Below, in pieces: positions 35,758 to 44,995 of a DNA stretch of 64,000 nt. Below the pieces are notes generated by a model. The model worked only from the letters and a program-made list of their open reading frames with translations, was not told the origin of the DNA and did not search any database. The translations under genes were made by a program, and so were the position numbers. The stretch covers positions 248,001 through 312,000 of the forward strand of contig NZ_JAWDIR010000011.1 of assembly GCF_046156265.1 (NCBI RefSeq), given 5' to 3'. Source of the DNA: CAMDHY01 sp046156265. GTDB taxonomy: Bacteria > Pseudomonadota > Alphaproteobacteria > Rhizobiales > Segnochrobactraceae. Positions within the stretch are counted from its first letter, which is position 1; every line of letters starts with the position of its first letter.

Positions 35758-36177
35758 ATGTTTCAGCCCGACGTCTACGAGGACCGCTGCCCGACCCGGC
35801 TGGTGCTCGACCGCATCGCCGACAAGTGGGCGGTGCTGATCCTCGACCGGCTGCGCGGCGGGCCGGTGCGGTTCAACCAGCTGCGGCGCACCATCAAGGG
35901 CATCTCGCAGAAGGTGCTGTCGCAGACGCTGAAGAAGCTCGAGCGCGACGGGCTGATCTCGCGCGCCGTCTTCGCCACCGTGCCGGTGACGGTCGAGTAT
36001 GCCCTGACGCCCCTAGGCCGCACGCTCACCGACACCATCGCGGCGCTGGCGCACTGGGCCGAGCACAACATCGAGGCGGTGCTGGCGGCCCAGCAGGCCT
36101 ATGACGCGGGCAGCACTGGCTCAGCCGCGCCGGCTGCTTCCGGTGCCGCCGGGGCCGGCATGGATCGCGCCGCCTGA
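35758..36177 (+). CDS. HxlR family transcriptional regulator
   Basis: A 139-residue MarR-like winged-helix regulator. The N-terminal Cys in YEDRCPTRLVLDRIADKWAVLILDRL is the conserved redox-sensing cysteine seen in many HxlR proteins, followed by RFNQLRRTIKGISQKVLSQTLKKLERDGLISR (recognition helix and wing) and VEYALTPLGRTL. The last 30 residues are Ala/Gly-rich and probably disordered. It likely represses the divergent NmrA-like gene and responds to quinones or electrophiles. Confidence 0.93.
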   Translation: MFQPDVYEDRCPTRLVLDRIADKWAVLILDRLRGGPVRFNQLRRTIKGISQKVLSQTLKKLERDGLISRAVFATVPVTVEYALTPLGRTLTDTIAALAHWAEHNIEAVLAAQQAYDAGSTGSAAPAASGAAGAGMDRAA

Positions 36178-36281
36178 ACAGCGGCGCAACCTCGCTCACC
36201 ACGCCCGGCCGGGCGGGTGGACGGCCTGCCGACGCGACGACCCGGGCGTCCGACGGACGCGCCAAGGCCGGTCCGCGAGCG

Positions 36282-37121
36282 CTAGTGTGAGATCAGAACC
36301 GGCATCCGCAGTCCGGCCAGAACGCCCTTCGTCGCGCCGCCGAGGACGAAGTCCCGGATACGCGAGTGGCCGAAGCCTCCCATGACGAGCAGGTCCGCTC
36401 CCGCTTCGAGGGCAGACGTCTGCAGAACCTCGGCGATCGGGCGGCCGCCGAGGGGGACGGAGAGCGCGGTGGCGGTCAGCCCTCGCCGCCGGAGGGATTC
36501 GGCCAGCGTCTCGGCGATGTCGACCCGCTCGAGCTGCTTCTCGTCCACGACCGTCAGCGCCGTGAGGCGCGTGCCCGGCCCGATCAGCATCATCGCATCG
36601 GCAAGCGCCCGGGCCGCCACGCGACTGCCGTCCCATGCGACGGCGATGTGGGTTATCGGCGCCCAGTCGCCGGAGGGTGGCACGAGGACCGTCGGGCGAC
36701 CGGCGCCGAACACGACCGCCTGCGCAAGGTCCTGGACGACCGGCTTGTCCTCCGCCCACGGCAACAGCGACAGATCGAAGTAACGCGCCTCCGTCGCGGC
36801 GGCATCTCCCGTCAGACCCGGTACGGACTCGCGGCTATGGCAGCCGACCTTGGTCGAGCGGCCCGCGTGGCTCCGGACCAAGTCCTGCAGATGCTGGCAC
36901 TGGTTCCGGCTGTTCTCCTCCGTCACGCGGATCATCCCGGGCACGTCGAGGAGAAGCGCGCCGAGTGGCGTCGACACGCGCGGGATCTTCGCCGAAAACG
37001 TGGTGACGTGAAGCTCGTGGTCGAGCGAGAGCGCGAGGCGCACGGCAGCCGCGACGGCTTCGTCTGAGACAGTATCGGGATAGGTGATCAGCGGCAGATA
37101 GGCGAGACGGGCTCCGGACAT
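36282..37121 (-). CDS. Universal stress protein (UspA family)
   Basis: A 279-residue tandem-type universal stress protein. The first half is a degenerate Usp domain. The second (from about residue 155, THIAVAWDGSRVAARALADAM) carries the ATP-binding motif MGGFGHSRIRDFVLGGATKGVL, with the G-x2-G-x9-G-S/T pattern. Two-domain Usps of this size respond to stress or anaerobiosis. ATG with a GAGTGA-type site. An FNR/FixK box lies about 136 bp upstream, suggesting induction under low oxygen. Confidence 0.9.
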   Translation of the reverse strand: MSGARLAYLPLITYPDTVSDEAVAAAVRLALSLDHELHVTTFSAKIPRVSTPLGALLLDVPGMIRVTEENSRNQCQHLQDLVRSHAGRSTKVGCHSRESVPGLTGDAAATEARYFDLSLLPWAEDKPVVQDLAQAVVFGAGRPTVLVPPSGDWAPITHIAVAWDGSRVAARALADAMMLIGPGTRLTALTVVDEKQLERVDIAETLAESLRRRGLTATALSVPLGGRPIAEVLQTSALEAGADLLVMGGFGHSRIRDFVLGGATKGVLAGLRMPVLISH

Positions 37122-37256
37122 CTGTCACTCCTCGGCATTCAGCAGGCCGCGACCGGGCGCGACCTCTGACGACAGCCTCCTCCGGATCGGAAATCTCCTG
37201 CCTCGATCCCGGGTCCCCACCCATCCGGCATCCTAGACGCGCGGATGCGACCACCC

Positions 37257-37270
37257 TTGATGTGCATCAA
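37257..37270. promoter_or_regulatory. FNR/FixK/ANR-type box
   Basis: TTGATGTGCATCAA is an exact match to the TTGAT-N4-ATCAA consensus. It lies about 136 bp upstream of the universal stress protein start and about 127 bp beyond the DadA stop. A target upstream of the stress gene is the natural reading. Confidence 0.75.
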
Positions 37271-37397
37271 GACCGGGACGGAAGCGCATGGCCGTCGGCC
37301 TGCGTTGTCGAGGAGCATCGGGATGGTGGCTCAGCGGAGCGGCCCCGTCCCGCAGACCCTGGCGACTGACACGGCCGGGGGTCACGCCCGAGAGCGC

Positions 37398-38660
37398 TCA
37401 GAACCGCTCCAGCCGGTAGGGCGAAAGGTCGATCGAGGGGGTCTCGCCGCGGGCGATCTCGGCGACGAGGCGGCCGGTGACGGCGCCGGCGATGAGGCCG
37501 GTGTGGCCGTGGCCGAAGGCGAAGATGAGGTTGCGGTGGCGGGCCGCGCGGCCGAGGACGGGCAGCGAATCCGGCATGCCTGGCCGGTTGCCCATCCAGC
37601 GGGTGACCTCGCCGACCTCGAGGTTCCGCACCATCTCGCGGCCCATGGAAAGCAGGATGTCGGCGCGGCGGTAGTTCGGCGGCCGGCCGAGGCCGGAAAG
37701 CTCGATGGTGCCGGCGAAGCGCAGGCCGCCCTCCATCGGCGAGGCGACGAACTTGCGCTCCGACCAGATCGTCTGGGTCCGGAGGCCGACATCGGCGCCG
37801 GTCACCTGCACGTGGTAGCCGCGCTCGGCCTCCATCGGCACCCGGTAGCCGAGGGACTTCGCGAGGGCCTTCGACCAGGCGCCGGCGGAGAGAACGACGG
37901 TGTCGGCCGCGCGGCGGCCGGCATCGGTGCTGACGGCGGCGATGCCGTTCGGACCGGTCTCGAAACCGGTGACGCGGGCGCGGGTGAGAGTGCCGCCGTT
38001 GCGGACGAAGGCCGCCGCGAGGCTCGCCACCAACCGGCCGGGGTTCTTGCACTGGCCCTGCTCGGGCAGGAACACCGCACTCTTGAAGCGATGGGCGAGC
38101 GCCGGCTCGAGCTGGCGGATCTCGTCCTCGTTCAGGAACTCGATCGCCACGCCGCGCTCGCGCCGGAGCGTCAGGCCGAAGTCGGAGGGCGAGACGGCGT
38201 TGGCGCTCTCGTGGACGAAGAGCTGGCCGCGGCGGGCGAGCAGGACCTCGCAGCCGGCCTCCTTGAGGAGCGGCGCGTAGGCGTCGTAGGTGCCCTGGTG
38301 CAGCGCCCGCATGGCGTCGGCGATCGCCGGCACCCGCGAGCGCCGGCCGGCCGAGAGGAGGCGGAGAATCCACGGCATCGCCTGCGGCAGGTAGCCGAGG
38401 CGGACGAACAGCGGCCCCTCGGGGTCGAGCAGCCACTCCGGCACCTTCTTCAGCATGCCCGGCATGCCGATCGGCACGCACGAGCCCGGGCAGATGCCGC
38501 CGGCGTTGCCGTAGCTGCACTGGTCCTCGCTGCCGGGCTCGGCCGGGTCGATCAGTTCGACGTCGTAGCCCGCGCGCTGCAGGTACGACGCCGAGCAGAC
38601 GCCGACGATTCCGGCGCCGACGACGATCGCGCGCCGACGCGAGGCCTCGGTGCCGGTCAT
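37398..38660 (-). CDS. FAD-dependent D-amino-acid dehydrogenase (DadA-like)
   Basis: A 420-residue DAO-fold flavoprotein. The FAD-binding motif is AIVVGAGIVGVCSASYLQRAG, with VELIDPAEPGSEDQCSYGNAGGICPG after it, and the C-terminal GHGHTGLIAGAVTGRLVAEI closes the cofactor site. It oxidises D-amino acids to imines/2-keto acids; in hydroxyproline catabolism the homologous enzyme oxidises cis-4-hydroxy-D-proline. Last gene of the ten-gene minus operon, 26 bp after the aldolase. Substrate assignment is by context. Confidence 0.9.
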   Translation of the reverse strand: MTGTEASRRRAIVVGAGIVGVCSASYLQRAGYDVELIDPAEPGSEDQCSYGNAGGICPGSCVPIGMPGMLKKVPEWLLDPEGPLFVRLGYLPQAMPWILRLLSAGRRSRVPAIADAMRALHQGTYDAYAPLLKEAGCEVLLARRGQLFVHESANAVSPSDFGLTLRRERGVAIEFLNEDEIRQLEPALAHRFKSAVFLPEQGQCKNPGRLVASLAAAFVRNGGTLTRARVTGFETGPNGIAAVSTDAGRRAADTVVLSAGAWSKALAKSLGYRVPMEAERGYHVQVTGADVGLRTQTIWSERKFVASPMEGGLRFAGTIELSGLGRPPNYRRADILLSMGREMVRNLEVGEVTRWMGNRPGMPDSLPVLGRAARHRNLIFAFGHGHTGLIAGAVTGRLVAEIARGETPSIDLSPYRLERF

Positions 38661-38686
38661 CGGTTACACTCCTGTCTCGCCGAGGC

Positions 38687-39469
38687 TCAGGGCGTGTTGG
38701 CGGCCGGCGTGCCGGCGCGCAGCGCCTTGAGGCCGTTGCCGGCCACCCACTGCAGCATCCGGAAGTCGGAGAGGTAGGAGATCAGCCGGTAGCCGGCGTC
38801 GATCATCTCCTGGCCGTAGGCGACGGAGCCGACGTGGATGCCGGGCACCACGCCGTGCCGGTTGGCGGCCTCGGCGATCTTGACGATCGTCTCATAGACC
38901 TTCGGGAAGCGCGGATCGAAGCCCGGCGCGTGGCCCATGGAGACCGAGAGGTCGGAGGGGCCGATGTAGACGGAGTCGAGGCCGGGCGTGGAGAGGATCT
39001 CCTCGAGGTTGTCGACGGCCTGCTGCGTCTCGATCATCGCCATCGTCAGGATGGTCTCGTTCGCCTTGGCGAAATAGTCCGGCCCGCCATAGAGCGAGGC
39101 GCGCAGCGGGCCGACGCTGCGGTGGCCGACGGGGGCGTAGCGGCAGGCGGCGACGAAGGCCTCGGCCTGGGCGCGGGTGTTCACCATCGGGCAGATGATG
39201 CCGTAGGCGCCGGCGTCGAGCACCTTGCCGATCATGCCGGGCTCGTTCCACGGCACGCGCACGAGCGGCGTCGCGTTCGTGGTGGAGATCGCCTGCAGCA
39301 TGGTGACCATCACCTGGTAGTCGATGGCGCCGTGCTGCATGTCGATGCACAGGCCATCGAAGCCCTGCACGGCCATCGCCTCGGCGGAGATCGAGGAGGG
39401 GATGGCGAGCCAGCCGTTCATCACGGTGCCGCCGGCCGCCCAGATGGTCTGGATCTTGTTCTCGCGCAT
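38687..39469 (-). CDS. HpcH/HpaI family aldolase
   Basis: A 260-residue class II pyruvate aldolase TIM barrel. Typical segments are GFDGLCIDMQHGAIDYQ, with the general-base His, PLVRVPWNEPGMIGKVLDAGAYGIICPMVN, the metal Glu in MAMIETQQAVDNLEEI and the metal Asp in VYIGPSDLSVSMG. Family members split 4-hydroxy-2-oxo acids into pyruvate plus an aldehyde. Its place between a GMC oxidoreductase and a D-amino-acid dehydrogenase suggests it cleaves the 2-keto product made in this operon. Confidence 0.9.
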   Translation of the reverse strand: MRENKIQTIWAAGGTVMNGWLAIPSSISAEAMAVQGFDGLCIDMQHGAIDYQVMVTMLQAISTTNATPLVRVPWNEPGMIGKVLDAGAYGIICPMVNTRAQAEAFVAACRYAPVGHRSVGPLRASLYGGPDYFAKANETILTMAMIETQQAVDNLEEILSTPGLDSVYIGPSDLSVSMGHAPGFDPRFPKVYETIVKIAEAANRHGVVPGIHVGSVAYGQEMIDAGYRLISYLSDFRMLQWVAGNGLKALRAGTPAANTP

Positions 39470-39492
39470 GGAAGTCCTCTTTGGCGTGGCCG

Positions 39493-41208
39493 TCAGGGGT
39501 TGAGGATGAGGTCGGACGCCTTCTCGGCGATCGCGATGGTGGTGATGTTGGTGTTGGCCGAGCAGATCGACGGCATCACGGAGGCGTCGACCACCCGCAG
39601 GCCCTCGACGCCGCGGACGCGCAGGCGGCCGTCGAGCACGGCCATGCGGTCGTCGTCGCCGCCCATGCGGCAGGTGCCGGAGACGTGCCAGCCGGACCAG
39701 ACGGTGGACTTCACCCAGTCTGCGATCGCCTCGTCGTCACGCGCCATCGCGTGCAGGCGCTCGGCCGGGCCGAAGCGGCTCCGGTACAGCCAGTCGCGGG
39801 TGAGCGGGCTCGCGTCGAACAGGAAGGCCGCAGCGGCGGTCTTCAGCCAGTTCGACGGCTTGCGGACCGACATCGCCCGCACCTCGTCGGTGTAGCCGGC
39901 GAGGAACCACATCGTCGTGGCGGCCTTCACCTCAGGCGACTCGATCGTGCGGTAGATGAGCTTGAACGCCTCGACGAGACGCTTCAGGTCGCGCCCGTCG
40001 GCGGCGAGGTTGAGGTCGACGACGGGCTCGGTACGGAAATCCGGGCTCGCGAGGCGGAGCGTGCCCTGCGAATAGGACTTGTTCACGCAGACGCCGAGCG
40101 AGCCCATGCGCTTGCCGAGCGGGTGCCAGCCGGTGCGGTTCGCCGGCATCAGCAGCATGTCGCCGGGCGTGCAGCCCTCGACGCCGGAGGAGTAGCGCAG
40201 CCCCATGAAGATGTGGCGGCGCTGGCCGGCGGGGAGGCGCGCAGCGGGGCGCAAGTGCGTGCCGATCGAGATGTGCGGGTGATCGGTGAGGTTCTCGCCG
40301 ACGCCGGGGACGTCGGCGACCACCCCGATGCCGAGGTGCTTCAGGTGGCCGGCCGGGCCGATGCCGGCGCGCATCAGGATCGCCGGCGAATGCAGCGCGC
40401 CGGAGGAGACGATGACTTCTCCGGCCGCGACCGTGTGGACAGAGCCGGCAACGTCGACCTCGATGCCGGTGACGCGGCGGCCTTCCGTCAAAAGCTGGCG
40501 GACGTGGGCGTGCGGGACGATCGTCAGGTTCTTGCGAGCCCGCACCTCGCGGGAGAGGTAGCCGAGCGCAGTCGAGACGCGGCGGTCGTTCTCGTTGGTG
40601 AGCGGCAGCGGGAAGCAGCCGTCTGGCAGCGAGCCGTCGTTGATGTCCGGCCGGTAGGGGTAGCCCTGCGCCTCGAGGGCGGAGAGCGCGGCCTTCGTGA
40701 ACGGCGCCCACTCCTTCGGGAACAGACGGCGGATCGGCAGCGGGCCGTCGCGGCCGTGCTCGGGGCCATCGAAATCGAGGTCGCGCTCGAGGCGCCTGAA
40801 GTAGGGCAGCAGCCCCTCGAAGTCCCAGCCGGGCAGGCCCATCGCCGCCCAGGCGTCGTAGTCCGCCGGCATGCCGCGGATGGCGAACTGGCCGTTGATG
40901 CTGGAGCCGCCACCCATCACCTTCGCCTGCTCGAGCTTCGAGGGCTTGGCCGTGGACGAGTTGAGGCGGGGCGAGCGGGTGTAGACGCGCAGGTCCTGCC
41001 AGTGGAAGCGCGGATCGAAATAGGAGAGGCCGGGATAGCTGTCGGCGATGACGTCGGGCACGTCGTCCGGCGGGGTGTCGGGGCCGGCCTCGAACAGGCC
41101 GACGGTGTGGCGGCCGCTCGCCGAGAGGCGATTCGCCAGCACGCAGCCGGCGGAGCCGCCGCCGACGATGACGAAGTCGAAGCGCGGGGGGAGGGCGTCA
41201 GGCGGCAT
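39493..41208 (-). CDS. GMC family oxidoreductase
   Basis: A 571-residue FAD-dependent alcohol oxidoreductase. The N-terminal FVIVGGGSAGCVLANRL is the ADP-binding fold, the GMC signature MGGGSSINGQFAIRGMPADYD follows, and the C-terminal WHVSGTCRMGGDDD carries the catalytic His, followed by VVDASVMPSICSANTNITTIAIAEKASDLI. It oxidises primary alcohols to aldehydes; choline dehydrogenase is the best-known relative. Here it probably feeds an adjacent aldehyde dehydrogenase. It overlaps the upstream gene by 11 bp. Confidence 0.9.
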   Translation of the reverse strand: MPPDALPPRFDFVIVGGGSAGCVLANRLSASGRHTVGLFEAGPDTPPDDVPDVIADSYPGLSYFDPRFHWQDLRVYTRSPRLNSSTAKPSKLEQAKVMGGGSSINGQFAIRGMPADYDAWAAMGLPGWDFEGLLPYFRRLERDLDFDGPEHGRDGPLPIRRLFPKEWAPFTKAALSALEAQGYPYRPDINDGSLPDGCFPLPLTNENDRRVSTALGYLSREVRARKNLTIVPHAHVRQLLTEGRRVTGIEVDVAGSVHTVAAGEVIVSSGALHSPAILMRAGIGPAGHLKHLGIGVVADVPGVGENLTDHPHISIGTHLRPAARLPAGQRRHIFMGLRYSSGVEGCTPGDMLLMPANRTGWHPLGKRMGSLGVCVNKSYSQGTLRLASPDFRTEPVVDLNLAADGRDLKRLVEAFKLIYRTIESPEVKAATTMWFLAGYTDEVRAMSVRKPSNWLKTAAAAFLFDASPLTRDWLYRSRFGPAERLHAMARDDEAIADWVKSTVWSGWHVSGTCRMGGDDDRMAVLDGRLRVRGVEGLRVVDASVMPSICSANTNITTIAIAEKASDLILNP

Positions 41209-42691
41209 AGTCGATCCACACGGCTTTCTGGCGCTGGAAGCCCTCGATGCCGGCGCGGCCCATGTCCTTGCCGAAGCCGGAGCCGTTGAAGCCGCCGGCG
41301 GGGAAGGTGAACTCGGGGGCGCGGCCGTGGTGGTTGACCCACACCATGCCGGCGGCGATGCGGTCGCTGGCGCGGAGCGCCTTGCCGATGTCGGCGGTGT
41401 AGACGCTGGCAGCGAGGCCGTAGACCGGGTGGCCGGCCATGGCGATGCCCTCGTCGACGTCGTCGAAGCGGTGGACCGACAGCACCGGGCCGAAGAACTC
41501 CTCGCGGAAGCCGGTCATCGCCTCGGTGACGCCCTCGAGGATGGTCGGCGCATACCAGGCGCCGGCGTTGCGAGCCTCCAGCGGTCGGCCGCCGATGCGG
41601 GCGGTGGCGCCCTCGGCGATGGTGGCGCGGACCAACTGATCGATGCGCTCGGCCTGGCGGGCGCTGACGATCGGCGAGAAGGTGGTGGCGCCTTCCCAGG
41701 TCGGGCCGGCGCGGACAGCGGCGCAGGAGGCCTCGATCTTCTCGATCAGCGGCTCGGCGACCGAGCGCTGCACGACGAGGCGCGAGCCGGCGGTGCAGAC
41801 CTGGCCGGCATTGCCGAGGAAGCCGCGGGCGACGTGACCGGCGACCGCGTCGAGATCGGCGGCGTCGGCGAAGACGAGCTGCGGGCTCTTGCCCCCGAGC
41901 TCCAGCGTCACCGGCTTGAGGCCGTTGAGGGCGGCTTCCGCCATGAGCTTGGCGCCGGTGGCGGTGGAGCCGGTGAAGGAAATCTTGCGGATGTCCGGGT
42001 GGCGGACGATGGCGCTGCCGGTGGTGTGCCCGAGGCCGTTGACGACGTTGAGGAGGCCCGCCGGCAGGCCGGCCTCTGGGGAGAGGACGGCGAGGGCGAT
42101 CAGCGAGAACGGCGTCAGCTCCGACGTCTTCATCACCACGGCGTTGCCGGCGGCGAGCGCCGGGGCGAACTTCCACGCCGCGGTGATCATCGGGAAGTTC
42201 CACGGCACGACGGCGCCGACGATGCCGTAGGGCTCGCCCTTGACCAGCGACAGCACGCTGCCCTCGGTGGCGGTGATGTCGCCCTCGAGCTTGTCGCAGA
42301 ACTCGGCGTAGTAGCGGATGACGCCGGCCGTGCGCACCGCGTCGCGGACGCTCGTCTCGGCGATCGGACGGGTGGAGTTCGCGGCTTCCAGGCGGGCGAG
42401 GGCGGGGGCGTTCGCCTCGACGACGTCGGCGAAGCGGTGCAGCACGCGGGCCCGCTCGCGCGGCGAGACGGTCGCCCAGCGGCTGGCGGCGAGGCCGGCC
42501 TTGGCGGCGGCGACGGCCTCGTCGACGACGGCCTCACCGCCGTCCGAGAGCGTGCCGATCGGCTGGTGGTCGGACGGGCGCAGGACGAGGATCGCCTCGC
42601 CGGGCCGCTCGACGAGGCGGCCGCCGACGAAGTGGCCGGCGGGGACGTCGAGGGTGTTCGGATCGAAGTCGAGGCTTGCGGCAGCAGTCAT
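41198..42691 (-). CDS. Aldehyde dehydrogenase family protein
   Basis: A 497-residue NAD(P)-dependent aldehyde dehydrogenase. Motifs: VVPWNFPMITAAWKFAPALAAGN, SFTGSTATGAKL, catalytic Glu in TLELGGKSPQLV and nucleophilic Cys in GNAGQVCTAGSR, ending VNHHGRAPEFTFPAGGFNGSGFGKDMG. Resembles betaine-aldehyde/gamma-aminobutyraldehyde-type enzymes. It is 4 bp from the other aldehyde dehydrogenase gene and overlaps the GMC gene; together the pair could oxidise an alcohol to the acid. Confidence 0.9.
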   Translation of the reverse strand: MTAAASLDFDPNTLDVPAGHFVGGRLVERPGEAILVLRPSDHQPIGTLSDGGEAVVDEAVAAAKAGLAASRWATVSPRERARVLHRFADVVEANAPALARLEAANSTRPIAETSVRDAVRTAGVIRYYAEFCDKLEGDITATEGSVLSLVKGEPYGIVGAVVPWNFPMITAAWKFAPALAAGNAVVMKTSELTPFSLIALAVLSPEAGLPAGLLNVVNGLGHTTGSAIVRHPDIRKISFTGSTATGAKLMAEAALNGLKPVTLELGGKSPQLVFADAADLDAVAGHVARGFLGNAGQVCTAGSRLVVQRSVAEPLIEKIEASCAAVRAGPTWEGATTFSPIVSARQAERIDQLVRATIAEGATARIGGRPLEARNAGAWYAPTILEGVTEAMTGFREEFFGPVLSVHRFDDVDEGIAMAGHPVYGLAASVYTADIGKALRASDRIAAGMVWVNHHGRAPEFTFPAGGFNGSGFGKDMGRAGIEGFQRQKAVWIDYAA

Positions 42692-42695
42692 CGCG

Positions 42696-44138
42696 TCAGG
42701 CCACCTTCATGTAGACGGAGCGCCACTCGGTGTAGAACTCGAGCACCGGGCGGCCCTGCTCCTTGACGCCGGTGCCCGACGCCTTGGAGCCGCCGAACGG
42801 GGCGTGCAGCTCGACCCCGGCGGTCGGCAGGTTGACGGAGGCGACGCCCGTCTCGGCGCGGGCGACGAAAGCGTGGGCGCGGCCGAGGTCGCGGGTGCAG
42901 ATCGAGGCGGAGAGGCCGTATTCGGTGTCGTTGGCGAGGGCGACGGCGGCGTCGAAGTCGGCCACCTCGAAGAGGGCGACGACCGGGCCGAAGATCTCTT
43001 CCCGGGCGATCGTCATCTCGGGCGAAACGCCGTCGAAGATCGTCGGGGCGACGAAGTAGCCGGCGGGATTGACGCCGTCCGGGCCGCCGGTGAGGAGCCG
43101 CGCACCCTCCGCGATGCCCTTGCGGACGTAGTCGCGCACCTTGTCGTACTGGCGGGCATCGACGACCGGGCCGACGAAGGTGTCGGGATCGCGGGCGTCA
43201 CCGACCTTCAGTGCTTTCGCCTTGGCGACGAAGGCCTCGGTGAAGGCCTTGGCGATGGGCGCCTCGACGATGACGCGGCTCGTCGCCGTGCACTTCTGTC
43301 CGGCGTTGCGGAAGGCGCCTTCGATCGCCGTGGTGGCCGCGAGCTCGAGGTCGGCGTCGGCGAGCACCACCAGTGGGTTCTTGCCGCCGAGCTCGCACTG
43401 CACTTTGCCGAGGCGGTTCGAGACGGCGCGGTGGACGCGCTCGCCGACGGCGCGCGAGCCGGTGAACGAGACGGCGGCAACGCCCGGATGGCCGACGATC
43501 GCCTGGCCGACGTCGAAGCCGTCGCCGTGCACGAGGTTGAAGACGCCGGCCGGCACGCCCGCCTCGACGAGAATCTCGGCCAGCATCTGCGAGGTCAGCG
43601 GCGAGTGGAGGCAGGGCTTCCAGACGACGGCGTTGCCGGTGACGAGCGCCGGACCGAACTTCCAGGCGGAAATCGAGGCGGGGAAGTTCCACGGCGTGAT
43701 CTGGCCGACCACCCCGACGGGCTTGCGCACCGTCCAGGCGACGACGCCCGGTCGGCCGGAGGGCAGGGCATCGCCGGCGAGCCGCGGCCCCTCGGCGGCG
43801 TAGAACTCCAGTACCTTGGCCGAATAGAGCGCCTCGCCGCGCGCTTCGCCGATCGGCTTGCCGACCTCGCGTGCCATCGCCTGGGCGAGGTCCTCGACCC
43901 GGGCGCGCAGCAGCGCGCCGGCCTTCACGAGGATCTCGCCGCGGGCGACCGGCGAGGTGGCGGCCCAGCCCGGCTGCGCGGCGCGGGCGGCGGCGACGGC
44001 GTCCTCGACATCGTCGACCGACGACAGCGGGTACTCGACGATGACGTCGGCGACATCGGACGGGTTGATGGCGCGATAGGTGGCGCTGCCGCGCGGGGCG
44101 CGCCAGGCGCCGCCGACGAGGTTGCGGGGGGTGGTCAT
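42696..44138 (-). CDS. Aldehyde dehydrogenase, KGSADH-like
   Basis: A 480-residue aldehyde dehydrogenase close in pattern to 2-oxoglutarate-semialdehyde dehydrogenases (YcbD/GucD type): VGVVGQITPWNFPASISAWK, SFTGSRAVGERVHR, CELGGKNPLVVLADADLELA, nucleophile RNAGQKCTATSRVIVE, and the end GVELHAPFGGSKASGTGVKEQG. In the hydroxyproline route this enzyme converts 2-oxoglutarate semialdehyde to 2-oxoglutarate. Subgroup assignment is by recognised resemblance, not alignment. ATG start, 32 bp after the ABC ATPase. Confidence 0.88.
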   Translation of the reverse strand: MTTPRNLVGGAWRAPRGSATYRAINPSDVADVIVEYPLSSVDDVEDAVAAARAAQPGWAATSPVARGEILVKAGALLRARVEDLAQAMAREVGKPIGEARGEALYSAKVLEFYAAEGPRLAGDALPSGRPGVVAWTVRKPVGVVGQITPWNFPASISAWKFGPALVTGNAVVWKPCLHSPLTSQMLAEILVEAGVPAGVFNLVHGDGFDVGQAIVGHPGVAAVSFTGSRAVGERVHRAVSNRLGKVQCELGGKNPLVVLADADLELAATTAIEGAFRNAGQKCTATSRVIVEAPIAKAFTEAFVAKAKALKVGDARDPDTFVGPVVDARQYDKVRDYVRKGIAEGARLLTGGPDGVNPAGYFVAPTIFDGVSPEMTIAREEIFGPVVALFEVADFDAAVALANDTEYGLSASICTRDLGRAHAFVARAETGVASVNLPTAGVELHAPFGGSKASGTGVKEQGRPVLEFYTEWRSVYMKVA

Positions 44139-44170
44139 GGGGAGAAGTCCTGGTGTGCGAGCGGGTGGGA

Positions 44171-44995
44171 TCAGCGCTGCGCCGCCTCGAGGAAGGGGCG
44201 GAGCATGTCGGCGGTCTCGTGGAAGCGGCCGACGAAGGCCTTGAGGCGGGGATGCTCGGGCTTCAGGAGCACGTCCTTCGGCGCCCCGTCGGCGACGACG
44301 ATGCCCTCGTCGAGGAAGACGACGCGGTCGGCGATCTCGAAGGCGAAGCCGAGCTCGTGGGTGACGACGACCATCGTCATGCCGGAGCGGGCGAGCGCCA
44401 GCATCGCCTTCAGCACCTCACCGACGAGTTCGGGATCGAGCGCCGAGGTCGGCTCGTCGAACAGCATCACGGCCGGGTTCATGGCGAGCGCCCGGGCGAT
44501 GGCGACGCGCTGCTGCTGGCCGCCGGAGAGCTGGGCGGGATGCTTGTGGCGGTGGTCGGCGAGGCCCATCTGGTCGAGGAGTTCGCAGCCGCGCTTCTCC
44601 GCCGCGGCCCGCTCGATCCCCTGCACGATCACCGGCCCCTCGATGACGTTGCCGAGCGCCGTCATGTGCGGGAACAGGTTGAACTGCTGGAACACCATGC
44701 CGGTCTTGGCGCGGATGCGGTTGACCTGCCGCTGCGGCAGCTTCAGCCGGTCGCGGCCGTTCTCCTCGACGTCGAAGATCGGCTCTCCGGCGATGGTGAT
44801 GCGGCCCTGGTCGGGAATGTTGAGGAGATTGATGCAGCGCAGGAGCGACGTCTTGCCGGAGCCGGAAGCGCCGATCAGGACCACGACTTCGCCCGCCTTC
44901 ACGGTGAGGTCGATGCCGCGCAGCACCGGACGGTCGCCGAAGCGCTTGTAGATGCCGTCGAGCTCGAGGACGGTCTCGGATCCTTCGCGCTTCAC
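44171..44995 (-). CDS. Amino-acid ABC transporter ATP-binding protein
   Basis: A 274-residue polar-amino-acid (GlnQ/HisP-type) ATPase. Walker A GASGSGKTSLLRCIN, FQQFNLFPHMTALGNVIEGP, signature LSGGQQQRVAIARALAM, Walker B VMLFDEPTSALDPELVGEV and switch VVTHELGFAFEIADRVVFLDEG, all standard. The GTG start overlaps the permease stop (GTGA). The C-terminal helix (HPRLKAFVGRFHETADML) is slightly longer than usual. Confidence 0.94.
   Translation of the reverse strand: MKREGSETVLELDGIYKRFGDRPVLRGIDLTVKAGEVVVLIGASGSGKTSLLRCINLLNIPDQGRITIAGEPIFDVEENGRDRLKLPQRQVNRIRAKTGMVFQQFNLFPHMTALGNVIEGPVIVQGIERAAAEKRGCELLDQMGLADHRHKHPAQLSGGQQQRVAIARALAMNPAVMLFDEPTSALDPELVGEVLKAMLALARSGMTMVVVTHELGFAFEIADRVVFLDEGIVVADGAPKDVLLKPEHPRLKAFVGRFHETADMLRPFLEAAQR

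Noticed and set aside
39493..44138. Choline-to-betaine cluster (BetA/BetB) reading of the GMC and aldehyde dehydrogenase genes
   Set aside because: The same families occur in many alcohol oxidation routes; there is no BetI regulator or choline transporter, and the operon also has an epimerase, D-amino-acid dehydrogenase and aldolase.
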